Translations under genes and position numbers: made by a program
Shown: positions 1-8,964 of the stretch, piece after piece
Position numbering within the stretch: the first letter of the stretch is position 1
How the letters are laid out: each line of letters opens with the position of its first letter
Notes under the pieces: model-generated
Databases searched by the model: none
What the model saw: the letters and a program-made list of their open reading frames with translations, nothing else
What the model was told of the DNA's origin: nothing
Assembly (NCBI RefSeq): GCF_000244875.1
Contig: NC_016791.1
Location: forward strand, 4,407,001 to 4,471,000
Origin: Clostridium sp. BNL1100
GTDB lineage: Bacteria; Bacillota; Clostridia; Acetivibrionales; DSM-1351
Length of the DNA stretch: 64,000 bases
Direction: 5' to 3'

Positions 1-20
1 AACGATAAGGAAACAACACT

Positions 21-1067
21 ATGACCGACTTTAAATCCATTTTGTCCAAGAAAATAACCAAGAGAGTACTAATCCTTGCAGCATTCGCACTTCTGATATA
101 CTTCATGCGGGGTATGGCGAACATGTTTCTGCTGACCTTCATATTTGCATATCTGGGGTATACCGCACAAAGCTACGTATTTAAACGGACTAAAATCATT
201 AATTCAAGACTGCTGAAGGCAATAATAATAACCTTTTATCTTGTGGCTGTAACATTGGCTGTCCTGGTACTTTACAAGTATATTCCGGTAATTATATCGG
301 AGCTTAAAACCCTCATAGTGCAAGTAACAACCTTTTATAATATGACTTACGAAAACGATACTCTGAACTACATTATTTCATTATCAAAAGAAATCAAGAT
401 TTCTTCCTATATACGGGATAATTTTGAAGTTCTCTATAAATCAATTTCAAATATAGGTAAAATAGGTTTTGACTTTGTTATGGCAATTGTGCTTAGCTTG
501 TTCTTTATATTGGAGAAAAATAGAATTGTCAGATTTACATCAGGTTTTAAAAACAGCAAACTGTCTGTAGTTTATGATGAGCTTTCATTCTTTGGACGTA
601 AATTTCTCCAGTCTTTCGGAAAGGTAATACAGACTCAGATAACTATTTCATTCATAAATGCCATTTTATCCATGATAATGCTTTATATACTCAAATTTCC
701 GCAGATTTTCGGACTTGGCTTCATGATTTTTGTTCTTGGCCTCGTCCCTGTGGCTGGCGTCGTAATATCCCTTCTTCCGCTTTCCATGATAGCACTCAGA
801 ATCGGCGGGCCTACGATGATTCTTTATGTTTTGGTACTGGTTATAATACTTCATGCTCTTGAAAGCTATATTCTTAACCCAAAACTCATGTCCCAAAAAA
901 CAAAATTGCCTGTGTTCTATACATTTGTGGTATTAATAGTTTCAGAGCATATACTGGGAATATGGGGGCTTATTATAGGTATTCCGATTTTTATATTTAT
1001 ACTTGATGTTCTGGAGGTTAAAAATCCTGATGCAGCTCCCGCTACATCAGATTCAAATAACGATTAA
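21..1067 (+). CDS. AI-2E family transporter (UPF0118), copy 1
   Basis: A 348-residue polytopic membrane protein of the AI-2E/YtvI/PerM-type permease family. Hydrophobic segments are visible near residues 15-55, 65-95 and 145-165, and a dense membrane block fills residues 205-330, with the family-typical FVLGLVPVAGVVISLLPL stretch followed by LNPKLMSQKTKLPV. Length fits the family (about 340-370). Family members have been linked to quorum-signal or ion export, but the substrate here cannot be told. An AGGAA box sits 8 bases before the ATG. A second member lies at 23013-24074; the two share fold signatures, not close identity. The tail after residue 335 is hydrophilic and Asp/Ala-rich. Confidence 0.85.
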   Translation: MTDFKSILSKKITKRVLILAAFALLIYFMRGMANMFLLTFIFAYLGYTAQSYVFKRTKIINSRLLKAIIITFYLVAVTLAVLVLYKYIPVIISELKTLIVQVTTFYNMTYENDTLNYIISLSKEIKISSYIRDNFEVLYKSISNIGKIGFDFVMAIVLSLFFILEKNRIVRFTSGFKNSKLSVVYDELSFFGRKFLQSFGKVIQTQITISFINAILSMIMLYILKFPQIFGLGFMIFVLGLVPVAGVVISLLPLSMIALRIGGPTMILYVLVLVIILHALESYILNPKLMSQKTKLPVFYTFVVLIVSEHILGIWGLIIGIPIFIFILDVLEVKNPDAAPATSDSNND

Positions 1068-1114
1068 TGGGGTATACTTTCCTTATTATATAAAAAACTT
1101 TAGGAGGCAATACA

Positions 1115-1381
1115 ATGGCAAAATACAATGTTATGTCTGTTCTGACAAATAAAAGAGTGCAAAATGTAAATCTAATGCAAAATGTTCTCACTGAGTCCGG
1201 CTGTATAATTAAAACCCGACTTGGTATACATGATGCAAGCGAAGACAACTGTTCAAATGAGGGCCTTATAATACTTCATCTGACAGGCTCTGACGATGAA
1301 ATAGAGAGACTGGAAAGCAAATTAAATGAAATTCCGGGCGTAAAAGCCAAAAATATCCTGCTAAGCTCGGAAGATGCATAG
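1115..1381 (+). CDS. ACT-like small protein, TM1266-type putative iron-only hydrogenase system regulator
   Basis: An 88-residue protein with an AGGAGG site 7 bases before the ATG. The pattern of a short beta strand, helix (NLMQNVLTESG), strand (KTRLGIHD), an acidic loop, strand (GLIILHLTG), helix (DDEIERLESKLNEI) and PGVKAKNILL is that of the ferredoxin-fold ACT-like domain found in the TM1266 family, often placed beside [FeFe]-hydrogenase maturation genes. No hydrogenase maturation gene is adjacent here; the neighbours are an AI-2E permease and a YvyF-like protein. It probably senses a small ligand or metal as a dimer, but no ligand residues can be named. Family call is from pattern recall. 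Confidence 0.6.
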   Translation: MAKYNVMSVLTNKRVQNVNLMQNVLTESGCIIKTRLGIHDASEDNCSNEGLIILHLTGSDDEIERLESKLNEIPGVKAKNILLSSEDA

Positions 1382-1411
1382 ATTAATTTATTCTATCAGG
1401 GGGGAAATTGG

Positions 1412-1645
1412 GTGGCTGAACCAAAACGCTGCAAAGAGTGTAACTGCACCTTCCAATATGTAAACAGTGAACAATTATGTTTTAGCTGTAGTCAGAAAAA
1501 CGATTCCGAATTCCGGAGGATTAAAGAATTTTTAAAGGATAATCCAAAGTCATCGGTCAGTATGGTAGCAACTTCTCTTGATATAAGCGTATCCCATATA
1601 CAAAAGTTTATTGATGAAGGAAGGCTGGAAATTATCGACAAGTGA
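1412..1645 (+). CDS. YvyF-like zinc-ribbon protein (flagellar operon protein family)
   Basis: A 77-residue protein starting at GTG, chosen because a GGGGGGAAA ribosome site lies just upstream. The N-terminus has two Cys pairs (CKEC at residues 7-10, CFSC at about 23-26) that look like a zinc ribbon. The rest (RRIKEFLKDNP, then SVSMVATSLDISVSHIQKFI) resembles a winged-helix-like segment and ends in EGRLEI, as in Bacillus YvyF-type proteins encoded near flgM. Here it lies outside any flagellar operon. The family is thought to act in flagellar gene regulation; the role here is inferred only from similarity. Confidence 0.55.
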   Translation: MAEPKRCKECNCTFQYVNSEQLCFSCSQKNDSEFRRIKEFLKDNPKSSVSMVATSLDISVSHIQKFIDEGRLEIIDK

Positions 1646-1735
1646 CAGGAAAATTCAGGTATATTGTTACTAATAGCTTATGTACATTTAGCCGATAAAT
1701 AAAATGAAAACACAATTATTTTAAGGGGTGCCAAT

Positions 1736-2152
1736 ATGGATATTTTTGAACTTATTGCATATCTCAAGGAAACTCAAGGCTACATAGAGTATTCTTTTTA
1801 TAAACATTCATCTGAAATTATGAACGCTATTTCCAACAAAGGTATAGATGAAGTATTAAATATTATTTCCATGAGAGAAATTAAAAAAGGGGCATATGAA
1901 TGTGTTACCACATGGGAAGTTGATAACAATTCCTGTTTCAGCAAAACTGTAATAATTGACATATCCAATGAAATGCTTTATATTACCGAAACTCTGGATG
2001 GTGCCGACAGCCAGTCAGCCAAAGCAGATTTGGTTTCAGATTTTGATGTGCTGAAGGAATACTCGGAAATTATAGATTTAATGAAGACCAAACAATTAAA
2101 CAGTATTGAAAAGGAGCTACTTACAAAAGTCGTTGCTGCGTTTTTCAAATAA
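1736..2152 (+). CDS. hypothetical protein, 138 aa
   Basis: I do not recognise a family. The protein is soluble, acidic, mostly helical at both ends (IFELIAYLKETQGYIEY near the start; LMKTKQLNSIEKELLTKVVAAFF at the end), with a central beta-rich part containing Cys residues (YECVTTWEVDNNSCF). A GGGGTG ribosome site lies 5 bases before the ATG, and a strong terminator follows the stop by about 40 bases. It seems to be the last gene of the small plus-strand group that begins at position 21, although the 90-base gap before it would allow its own promoter. Confidence 0.6.
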   Translation: MDIFELIAYLKETQGYIEYSFYKHSSEIMNAISNKGIDEVLNIISMREIKKGAYECVTTWEVDNNSCFSKTVIIDISNEMLYITETLDGADSQSAKADLVSDFDVLKEYSEIIDLMKTKQLNSIEKELLTKVVAAFFK

Positions 2153-2192
2153 TACATAATGCGATTTCACCTTGATGCAATGAAATTAGCAC

Positions 2193-2234
2193 GGAGTTTT
2201 GCACTAAATTACAGTTAGTGCAAAGCTCCTTTTT
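2193..2234 (+). terminator. rho-independent terminator
   Basis: A 15-base-pair stem (GGAGTTTTGCACTAA pairing with TTAGTGCAAAGCTCC, one G-T wobble) with a 7-base loop, followed by TTTTT. It closes the plus-strand group ending at 2152. Confidence 0.9.
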
Positions 2235-2299
2235 CATAAAAATACTATTTTTCAGTTGGTATTTATATATGTTAGAATAGGTTCTGATGAGGTGATAAA

Positions 2300-2860
2300 A
2301 TGATTTCTGCTATCCAAAATACAGACACATTTATCTTGAACTTTATACAAAACAATCTCCACTCAACTTTTATGGATAAAATCATGCCGGTAATTACTTT
2401 TCTGGGTGACAACGGTATGGTTTGGATTGTTATTGCTATTTTACTTGTAATTTCAAAAAAATACAGGACAACAGGCCTTATGCTCATAGGTGCATTGGTA
2501 ATCTGCCTGATTATAGGCAACCTTACCTTAAAGCCTGTTATTGCGAGGGCACGTCCCTGTTGGGTTAACACAAGTGTACATTTACTGGTGTCATCCCCAA
2601 AGGATTATTCTTTTCCTTCAGGGCACACCATGTCTTCCTTTGCAGCGGCTGTTGTTCTTTTCTTAAGAAACAAGAAGTTGGGAATATGGGCCTTACTTGT
2701 GGCGGCTATGATATCCTTTTCAAGGCTTTATCTCTATGTTCATTATCCTTCCGATGTAGCTGCCGGCTTGGTTCTGGGAATTGCAGCTGCTTATTTGTCT
2801 GTTAAAGCCTTACCAATAATATGGAATCTGTTTAACAAAATAGTTAAAACCCGGCCATAA
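2300..2860 (+). CDS. PAP2 superfamily membrane phosphatase (undecaprenyl-diphosphatase-like)
   Basis: A 186-residue membrane protein with the three PAP2 catalytic motifs: KPVIARARP (about residues 76-84), FPSGH (about 103-107, containing the catalytic-triad His partner) and SRLYLYVHYPSD (about 141-152). Five or six hydrophobic segments surround them. BcrC/PgpB-like members remove a phosphate from undecaprenyl diphosphate or phosphatidylglycerol phosphate at the outer face of the membrane; which substrate applies cannot be told. A GAGGTG site precedes the ATG. The stop codon lies in the loop of the terminator hairpin that follows. Confidence 0.85.
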   Translation: MISAIQNTDTFILNFIQNNLHSTFMDKIMPVITFLGDNGMVWIVIAILLVISKKYRTTGLMLIGALVICLIIGNLTLKPVIARARPCWVNTSVHLLVSSPKDYSFPSGHTMSSFAAAVVLFLRNKKLGIWALLVAAMISFSRLYLYVHYPSDVAAGLVLGIAAAYLSVKALPIIWNLFNKIVKTRP

Positions 2861-2873
2861 GGCCGGGTTTTTG
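2847..2873. terminator. bidirectional terminator overlapping a stop codon
   Basis: The stem AAACCCGGCC / GGCCGGGTTT has a 4-base loop ATAA. The TAA stop of the PAP2 gene is formed by the loop bases, so the stem covers its last three codons. TTTTT follows on the plus strand and a shorter T run on the minus strand, which serves the convergent gene ending at 2876. Confidence 0.9.
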
Positions 2874-2875
2874 GT

Positions 2876-3985
2876 TTATTTTGGGCTAACTTCCTTTTCT
2901 ATTTGATTTTCCACATTGATGGAAACCTGACTTTTACTACTCTCTGCTGTTGCCAAAGAAGGGCTTGCAGCAGGGATTATCGCCGTTATAGGTAAAACCG
3001 GAATAAATACCGGAGTATTTCCGCTGCCATCAGACAGTACAATTATTCCGTATTCATTTTTATATATTATCCCTGTAGCATGTACATTTGAACCTGTATA
3101 TATTTCAACATCAGTTTTACCGTTTAAATATTCATAATATGCCGTTACAATATCCGTATCGTATCCGGGGGTGAAAGCAGGTACCGGCAGATATGTAAAA
3201 GAAGGATTGTATACCGTACCATCCCCGGTGTATATTGCCGTAATAGAGTTAAGGGGAATTGTTTGCTCTTGTCCGTTGTCCATTACTATGAATAATGCTC
3301 CGTTTTTTGCAACAGGAGAAGCAAACAGCTGATAAGGCGTACCTGTTATGGAGGAAGCAGTTAATCCTTTAGTAAACACAGTTACCGTATTGGTAGGATA
3401 GAACATTATAATCTGCTGTATTATGTGTGCCAACTGTGAATAACAGAAGTTTGTTGCTGAATTTTCTGACGGAGTGCCGGTATATGTAAGCATCAGTTTG
3501 GGGAAATATGGCTCCCATGAGATATTATCTGTGCCAAACTGAACAACAGTAGTCCCGTCGGAATTAGTTAATGCTAAGCCATTGTTTGCAACAGTTCCGT
3601 TGAGCCAACTGTTTACCAAAGCTGTTATGTCTATCTCAACTGTTTTATAAAGGTCGTTTGTTGTAACATTAACCTGTGATTGCGTAGGTGTATAAGCCGG
3701 CCGTGTATTATAGGTCACTGTAGTTCTGTTGAAAGGTTCCATTACTGTATTTACCACAACAGGACTGGGATTGGTACCGCTTTTTACAATAACAGCCAAC
3801 TGAAGCACAGCACTGTCAACAAAATTTACGGGCAACGACGGCAATGCTATTTGCATCAAACTTATACAGTTCTGATACTGTGTGTCAGTACCTGAATAAA
3901 TGGTGGGATATACCGAGAAGTTAATAGTAGGCTGTGCAGAAGACACAAATGTCGTGCTTGGAATATCCACTACAACGGTTGACAT
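2876..3985 (-). CDS. DNRLRE-domain protein
   Basis: A 369-residue protein whose N-terminal 165 residues match the DNRLRE pattern: paired hydrophobic strands (AVLQLAVIVKSG), the FNRTTVTYNTRPAY segment, VEIDITALVNSWLNG, and a closing FPKLMLTYTG. The domain is normally found in secreted wall or coat proteins. The second half (residues 180-345) repeats beta-rich units ending in SITAIYTGDG- and PITAIIPAA-like strands. There is no signal peptide, Cys pair or membrane anchor; the C-terminus is charged. It could be a spore-coat or exosporium-type protein, or be exported without a signal; this is inference. It lies 70 bases downstream of the binding lipoprotein gene on the same strand. Confidence 0.7.
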   Translation of the reverse strand: MSTVVVDIPSTTFVSSAQPTINFSVYPTIYSGTDTQYQNCISLMQIALPSLPVNFVDSAVLQLAVIVKSGTNPSPVVVNTVMEPFNRTTVTYNTRPAYTPTQSQVNVTTNDLYKTVEIDITALVNSWLNGTVANNGLALTNSDGTTVVQFGTDNISWEPYFPKLMLTYTGTPSENSATNFCYSQLAHIIQQIIMFYPTNTVTVFTKGLTASSITGTPYQLFASPVAKNGALFIVMDNGQEQTIPLNSITAIYTGDGTVYNPSFTYLPVPAFTPGYDTDIVTAYYEYLNGKTDVEIYTGSNVHATGIIYKNEYGIIVLSDGSGNTPVFIPVLPITAIIPAASPSLATAESSKSQVSINVENQIEKEVSPK

Positions 3986-4055
3986 AATACGATTCCTTCT
4001 TTCATATTTGTTGTATTACTTACATAATATGATTAAAAGAATACTATTATGAGTA

Positions 4056-5360
4056 TTATTTTTCTTTACCTGTTTTCTTTAAGGTATTTTCAATCTCCTT
4101 AACTGCCTGCTCCTTGGTATAAGTTTTTGCAATATATCCTTGCATTATCTCTCCAAACTTCTGATGGAAATCGTCTTTTACATAGTTTATATACATATCT
4201 CCAACCATATTGTCCTTTTTATAGGTCTCAAACTCCTTAGCAATCTGCATTTTTGACATATCTGCGCCATTTACAGGCGGCATTACCTTGGCAATTTTAG
4301 AAAACCACTTCTTACCATAGTCAGAAGTAAAAAGCCAGTTATACAAATCCAAAACCTCAGATAATGCGGGTGAATCCTTATATATCCTCGTAGCCTGCTC
4401 GGTTCCCGCAACAATAAATGCATTTAAGGTTTTATCATCTACCGGATATCCTGTAACTCCCAGCTTCATTTTGGGATTAATATTTAAAATATCGGATTCA
4501 GCCCATGAACCCTGTCCTATAATCATAGCTGCCTTTCCCATGGCAAAATCAGCTAGCTCTGCTGACAGGTCTGTTTCAAGAGGCTTTATGTCCCCATACT
4601 TTACTGTTAAATCAATAAATTTAAAGAAATTATCATTAATAAGGGGATACGTTTCAAATTTATCTTTTCCGGAAGTAAAATTCTTTACAAGCCCTTCAAC
4701 GTCATCCGGCTTTGAAGCATCCATGAAATGCATAAAAACATGCCTGAACACCCATACCTCCTTATATCCCGTTGAAAAAGGCTGTACACCCATAGATTTC
4801 AGCTTCTGAGCCGCAGCTTCAAGCTCAACCAAGGTTTTTGGTACAGGTATTTTGTTCTTATCAAACAACTCCTTGTTGTATACCAAGCCATACACATTTT
4901 CCTTGATAGGAAAGCCATAAACCTTACCTTTATATGACATATTCATTCTTACCTCGTCTGTCATAGCTTTTGCAAGGGGTTGGCCTGTTAGGTCATAGGA
5001 GTATTTTGCATATTCCTTAATTTCACTGCCTGCGGAAGTTGTAAATACATCAGGCATATCACCTGACTTAATCTTTGTTTTAAGCATTTGAGAATAATCC
5101 GACTGAACTGTTTTTAAGTTTACTGTTAAGTTTGGTTTGTTCTTTTTGTATTCCTTAAGGTACTCATTAATTGCATCAACATATTCGGGGTTATTAACAA
5201 AAATATTGATCTCTGCTGATTTTGACTTGGATGCCATTGATTTTTTTGAGGCAGTACCTTGTGAAGGCATCTTAGGCGACGGTTCCTCCTTTTTACATCC
5301 TGTCATCATACTTACAGTCAGAACAAAAGCCAATATTAAAGACAATAATCTCTTATTCAT
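4056..5360 (-). CDS. extracellular solute-binding lipoprotein (family 1, sugar type)
   Basis: A 434-residue substrate-binding protein. A lipobox signal peptide is clear: positively charged start, hydrophobic run, then MTGC with Cys at about residue 22, followed by a Ser/Lys-rich linker. The body has MalE-like features: a first strand INIFVNNPEY, GDMPDVFTTSAGSEIKEYA, LVYNKELFDKNKIPVPKT, GKAAMIIGQGSW and a C-terminal helical region. Such proteins feed sugars to ABC permeases. No permease or ATPase genes adjoin it, so its partner must be encoded elsewhere. A short, T-poor hairpin overlaps its stop; I do not count that as a terminator. Confidence 0.88.
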   Translation of the reverse strand: MNKRLLSLILAFVLTVSMMTGCKKEEPSPKMPSQGTASKKSMASKSKSAEINIFVNNPEYVDAINEYLKEYKKNKPNLTVNLKTVQSDYSQMLKTKIKSGDMPDVFTTSAGSEIKEYAKYSYDLTGQPLAKAMTDEVRMNMSYKGKVYGFPIKENVYGLVYNKELFDKNKIPVPKTLVELEAAAQKLKSMGVQPFSTGYKEVWVFRHVFMHFMDASKPDDVEGLVKNFTSGKDKFETYPLINDNFFKFIDLTVKYGDIKPLETDLSAELADFAMGKAAMIIGQGSWAESDILNINPKMKLGVTGYPVDDKTLNAFIVAGTEQATRIYKDSPALSEVLDLYNWLFTSDYGKKWFSKIAKVMPPVNGADMSKMQIAKEFETYKKDNMVGDMYINYVKDDFHQKFGEIMQGYIAKTYTKEQAVKEIENTLKKTGKEK

Positions 5361-5536
5361 CGGTATTTCTCCTTTTTATCCCTTTATCAAGTTTAATATA
5401 ATCAACATAATGGATTTTTATGCAGTTAAAGGTGCTTATCAGATGTATTTTTTGCCCATATTAATCCACCGTTGTGGTAAAATACATCATATAAATTAAA
5501 ATATAAGAACATCAGAATATTTTTTAGGGAGGTCGT

Positions 5537-7276
5537 ATGCAAACTTTTAAAAAATTTATCAGGTTTTACAAACCTTATAAAAAACTGTTCTTCATTGATA
5601 TGCTCTGCGCACTTATTGCCTCTGCCATAGACCTTGCTTTCCCACAGATATTGAATCTGCTGACAAAAGGTGTATTCACAGGTAGCTCTGCTCAAATACT
5701 TCGTTCACTGTGGATTATCGGGACAGGGTTAATCGTAATGTATATAGTCAGATATTACTGTCAGTATTTTATAACCTCTTGGGGACATATAATGGGTGCC
5801 CGTATGGAAAGTGACATGCGGCAAGAACTATTTGACCACTACCAAAAGCTGTCTTTTTCATACTATGATAAAAACAATACAGGAGAAATGATGTCAAAGC
5901 TCATTTCTGATTTATTTGATATAACCGAACTGGCCCATCACGGCCCTGAAAACTTTTTCATATCTGCTATAAAGATAATAGGTTCGTTTATACTGCTGGC
6001 AATGATTAATGTCCCGATGACGCTGATTTTGCTTGTTATTACGTTAACTATGGGTATTTTCAGCCTTTTCAAAAATCGAAAAATGCGTTCCGTATTTTTC
6101 GATAATAGAAAAAAGATTGCAACCGTAAATTCACGTTTACAGGACAGCCTGTCAGGAATCAGGGTTGTACAGTCCTTTGCAAATGAAGAAATCGAAAGGG
6201 ACAAATTCGGCGAAAGCAATCTGAAATTTCTGGATTCCAAAAAAGACAGCTATCTTATAATGGGAAGCTTTCATGCCGGAAATTCCTTCTTTCAAGGGTT
6301 ACTTTACACTGTAGTACTTGTCAGTGGAGGGTTCTTTATAGCTAAAGGTACTCTGAGAGCAGCAGACCTTGCTATTTATGCCCTATATATAGGTATTTTC
6401 CTTAATCCTCTTGATGTCCTCATAAACTTCACAGAAGCCTTTCAGAAAGGATTTTCAGGCTTCAGGCGTTTCCTTGATGTAGTGGAGACCAAGCCTGAAA
6501 TAGTGGACAGAAAGGGTGCAAAACCTTTAGTTAACCCACGGGGAGATATCAGCTACAATAATGTTTCATTCAGGTATGAGACGGACTCAGAGGTACTGGA
6601 TAATGTAAACATAACCATAAAAGCAGGAAAAACTGTTGCTTTTGTTGGGCCTTCCGGAGGAGGAAAAACTACTTTATGCTCTCTTCTCCCAAGGTTTTAT
6701 GATGTTACCGACGGACAAATCACAATCGACGGAAAAGATATTCGGGATGTAACTCTTAAGTCCCTTAGGAATTGTATCGGAATTGTTCAGCAGGATGTAT
6801 ACTTATTTGCGGGAAGCATCCGTGAAAACATTGCATATGGCAAACCAGACGCATCTGATGAAGAAATAATCCAAGCTGCCCGGAATGCCAATATACATGA
6901 ATTTGTCATGAGCCTTGAGGATGGATATGATACCTACGTAGGGGAACGAGGTACACGTCTTTCAGGGGGACAAAAGCAGAGAATAGCCATTGCCCGTGTA
7001 TTTCTAAAGAATCCGCCTATTCTTATTCTGGACGAAGCCACCTCTGCGTTGGATAATGAAAGTGAGCGCCATATACAGGTTTCACTTGAACATCTTGCAA
7101 AGAACCGTACAACGATAGTAATAGCTCACAGACTTAGTACAATCCGGAATGCCGATGAAATAATAGTTATAGATCAAAGTGGAATTCAGGAAAGAGGTAC
7201 ACATGATACTTTACTAAAGCAGGACGGTTTGTATGCCAAGTATTATAACATGCAATTCGAAGGTTTAGGTGAGTAA
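5537..7276 (+). CDS. ABC exporter, fused permease-ATPase (multidrug/lipid type)
   Basis: A 579-residue half-transporter that would work as a dimer. The N-terminal 320 residues hold six membrane helices. The ATPase half has Walker A GPSGGGKTT (about 373-381), Q-loop GIVQQDVYLFAGSIRENIAYG, signature LSGGQKQR, Walker B ILILDEATSALD and the switch His in VIAHRLSTI. Residues and length match the MsbA/LmrA-like class. It starts at ATG 4 bases after GGGAGG. It is divergent from the binding lipoprotein gene and stands alone, so no partner half-transporter is suggested; the substrate is unknown. Confidence 0.93.
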   Translation: MQTFKKFIRFYKPYKKLFFIDMLCALIASAIDLAFPQILNLLTKGVFTGSSAQILRSLWIIGTGLIVMYIVRYYCQYFITSWGHIMGARMESDMRQELFDHYQKLSFSYYDKNNTGEMMSKLISDLFDITELAHHGPENFFISAIKIIGSFILLAMINVPMTLILLVITLTMGIFSLFKNRKMRSVFFDNRKKIATVNSRLQDSLSGIRVVQSFANEEIERDKFGESNLKFLDSKKDSYLIMGSFHAGNSFFQGLLYTVVLVSGGFFIAKGTLRAADLAIYALYIGIFLNPLDVLINFTEAFQKGFSGFRRFLDVVETKPEIVDRKGAKPLVNPRGDISYNNVSFRYETDSEVLDNVNITIKAGKTVAFVGPSGGGKTTLCSLLPRFYDVTDGQITIDGKDIRDVTLKSLRNCIGIVQQDVYLFAGSIRENIAYGKPDASDEEIIQAARNANIHEFVMSLEDGYDTYVGERGTRLSGGQKQRIAIARVFLKNPPILILDEATSALDNESERHIQVSLEHLAKNRTTIVIAHRLSTIRNADEIIVIDQSGIQERGTHDTLLKQDGLYAKYYNMQFEGLGE

Positions 7277-7405
7277 AGTTTTTTCTGTTTTAACACTGAT
7301 ACTCCCGTATAAAATTGTATCAATGATTGCTTCCAAGCTTCCATTGATACAATTTATACTCGCGTACAGACCAAAAAAGATAAAAATTAATTTTGCAACG
7401 TTTTA

Positions 7406-8638
7406 TCATGTGGAGGATGCAAGCCTCTTCTCACCGGTAATTTCCTGTATTGGCTTGATATCCTGTGTAACCTCAATAGTCCCCAGATATTCACCTTTGG
7501 CATTTCTAACTGCAAAATACCGGATATACACAAATTTATCTCCCATCCTTATCCAAAAGTCCTCATGATCTTTTTTACCGGAGCTAAGATCCTCTACAAT
7601 TTTTTCTACAATATGAACACTTGCCGGAGGGTGACAGTTTTTCACTTCCCTGCCTATGATGGCTTTTGTTCTTGCAAATATCCTTTCCTTGCCCTGCGTA
7701 AAGTATTTTACGATACCATCCTTGTCTACAAAGGTCATATCCAGTGGAAGTGTATTCAAAACTGCATTAATTTCATCGGGAGACATAATTCCCGCATCAA
7801 ACTTTACATAACCATTATTTGAAGGTTCCTCACCTTCTTTTTCTACCTTTTTTTCCACGTTCACCTTAACAGGCTTCCATTTAACAACGTTATCCAAAAG
7901 GCAGTACCCGATTTCACTACTACCCTCTTCAATTATAAACCATTCGTCCTCAGACAATGTTTCCATGACCATTGGAAAAAGTATATTCTCTTCCTTAAAA
8001 ATCATCTCTTTTACTCTTACTGCCGTCTCTTCCGCCTTGTCTGCCAACTGCTCCCTGTTTACACTGCTATAGTCCGATAAAAGTGTCTTTACGTCCTTTA
8101 TTGCATCTCGTATTTCATCATCAACTCCCCACATTACCTTTGGAGGTGCTGTGATCTGGTATTTCTCCATAAACGGAAACAAAAGATTTTCTTTTCTTGA
8201 ATAGTGCTTGTCTATTTCCCAAAGCTTTTCAAAGTCATTTCTGAGATTTTGTATATTATCATGTGTATCCTGACTTCGAAATTTTTCAATGTCTGTCTTG
8301 ATTTTATCAATCAGACTTTCTATTTTTTTATTTTCAAGCTTAAAAGTGTGAACAGGGTGTCCCGGCGCATCCTCTGCCTTTTGAGGCCTGTGAATTTCTT
8401 CGATTGAACCCTTAAAAACTGCCGCATGAACATCACAAAGCCTTTGTACCTCTTCCACAGGCATTCCGTCCATCATAAGGGAATGTTCCATTTCGGATAT
8501 TTCAGTAGGAGAAACTCCTTCGATAAGTTTTTCAAAGCGCTCTTTAACTTCATCTACACTTTTACCGCTGTGCAATTCTGAAATGAGTTCTTTTAAAACC
8601 TTTTGCCTGTATTCCCTGTTATTGATTACTTCGCTCAT
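7406..8638 (-). CDS. DUF438 / hemerythrin / PAS domain protein
   Basis: The 410-residue reading begins at MSEVINNREY; this start has a GAAAGG site and avoids overlap with the gene upstream. Order of domains: DUF438 (about 5-85, with RQKVLKELISELHSG), a hemerythrin-like helical bundle (about 95-230, with HPVHTF, KHYSRKENLLFP and FKEENILFPMV as likely di-iron ligand regions) and a PAS domain (about 290-400, MTFVDKDGIVKYFTQGKERIF). Such proteins are thought to sense oxygen, nitric oxide or redox state. In the third iron motif the sequence reads VDDEIRD, where many hemerythrins have a His before DEI. It follows the DUF1858 gene by 13 bases, so the two are cotranscribed. Confidence 0.85.
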   Translation of the reverse strand: MSEVINNREYRQKVLKELISELHSGKSVDEVKERFEKLIEGVSPTEISEMEHSLMMDGMPVEEVQRLCDVHAAVFKGSIEEIHRPQKAEDAPGHPVHTFKLENKKIESLIDKIKTDIEKFRSQDTHDNIQNLRNDFEKLWEIDKHYSRKENLLFPFMEKYQITAPPKVMWGVDDEIRDAIKDVKTLLSDYSSVNREQLADKAEETAVRVKEMIFKEENILFPMVMETLSEDEWFIIEEGSSEIGYCLLDNVVKWKPVKVNVEKKVEKEGEEPSNNGYVKFDAGIMSPDEINAVLNTLPLDMTFVDKDGIVKYFTQGKERIFARTKAIIGREVKNCHPPASVHIVEKIVEDLSSGKKDHEDFWIRMGDKFVYIRYFAVRNAKGEYLGTIEVTQDIKPIQEITGEKRLASST

Positions 8639-8651
8639 AAATACCAACCTT

Positions 8652-8879
8652 TCATTCTTTAATGCTAAAGCCCTTTCCTGCAAGTATATCTTTTAGCTTT
8701 TGCAGCTCTATACCCTTCATAGCAGCTCCCTTGGGTATTGTCATAATACGCCCTGCAGTATTTAACATACCCGGTGCAGTAATATTCTCAAATCCCATTT
8801 CTTTAAGAATACCTACCATTTCCGGATATTCCTTGCAGATATCATGTACGGATTTTGATAAATCAATTACTTTTGACAT
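8652..8879 (-). CDS. DUF1858 domain protein
   Basis: A 75-residue protein. ATG at 8879 is preferred over an upstream GTG at 8888 because GTAGGTGG lies 5 bases before it. The whole protein is one DUF1858 domain: a strand (KVIDLSKSVHDICKEYPEMVGILKEMGF), a glycine-rich turn and an alpha end (GIELQKLKDILAGKGF). DUF1858 is commonly found next to or fused with DUF438/hemerythrin proteins and hybrid-cluster proteins, which fits its position here. Its biochemical role is not known. Confidence 0.85.
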   Translation of the reverse strand: MSKVIDLSKSVHDICKEYPEMVGILKEMGFENITAPGMLNTAGRIMTIPKGAAMKGIELQKLKDILAGKGFSIKE

Positions 8880-8964
8880 AATAGCCACCTACTTCCAGTC
8901 TATAAAAACCAATAATATGTATTAATTATTTCCATATTTATGCAATATTATTAGTATTCATGAA

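Noticed and set aside
4040-4057. Hairpin AATACT/AGTATT at the end of the binding lipoprotein gene as a terminator
   Set aside because: A six-base AT stem that overlaps the stop codon; too weak to claim.
7269-7568. 99-residue frame after the ABC exporter
   Set aside because: It overlaps the DUF438 gene on the other strand, has no ribosome site and no recognisable sequence.
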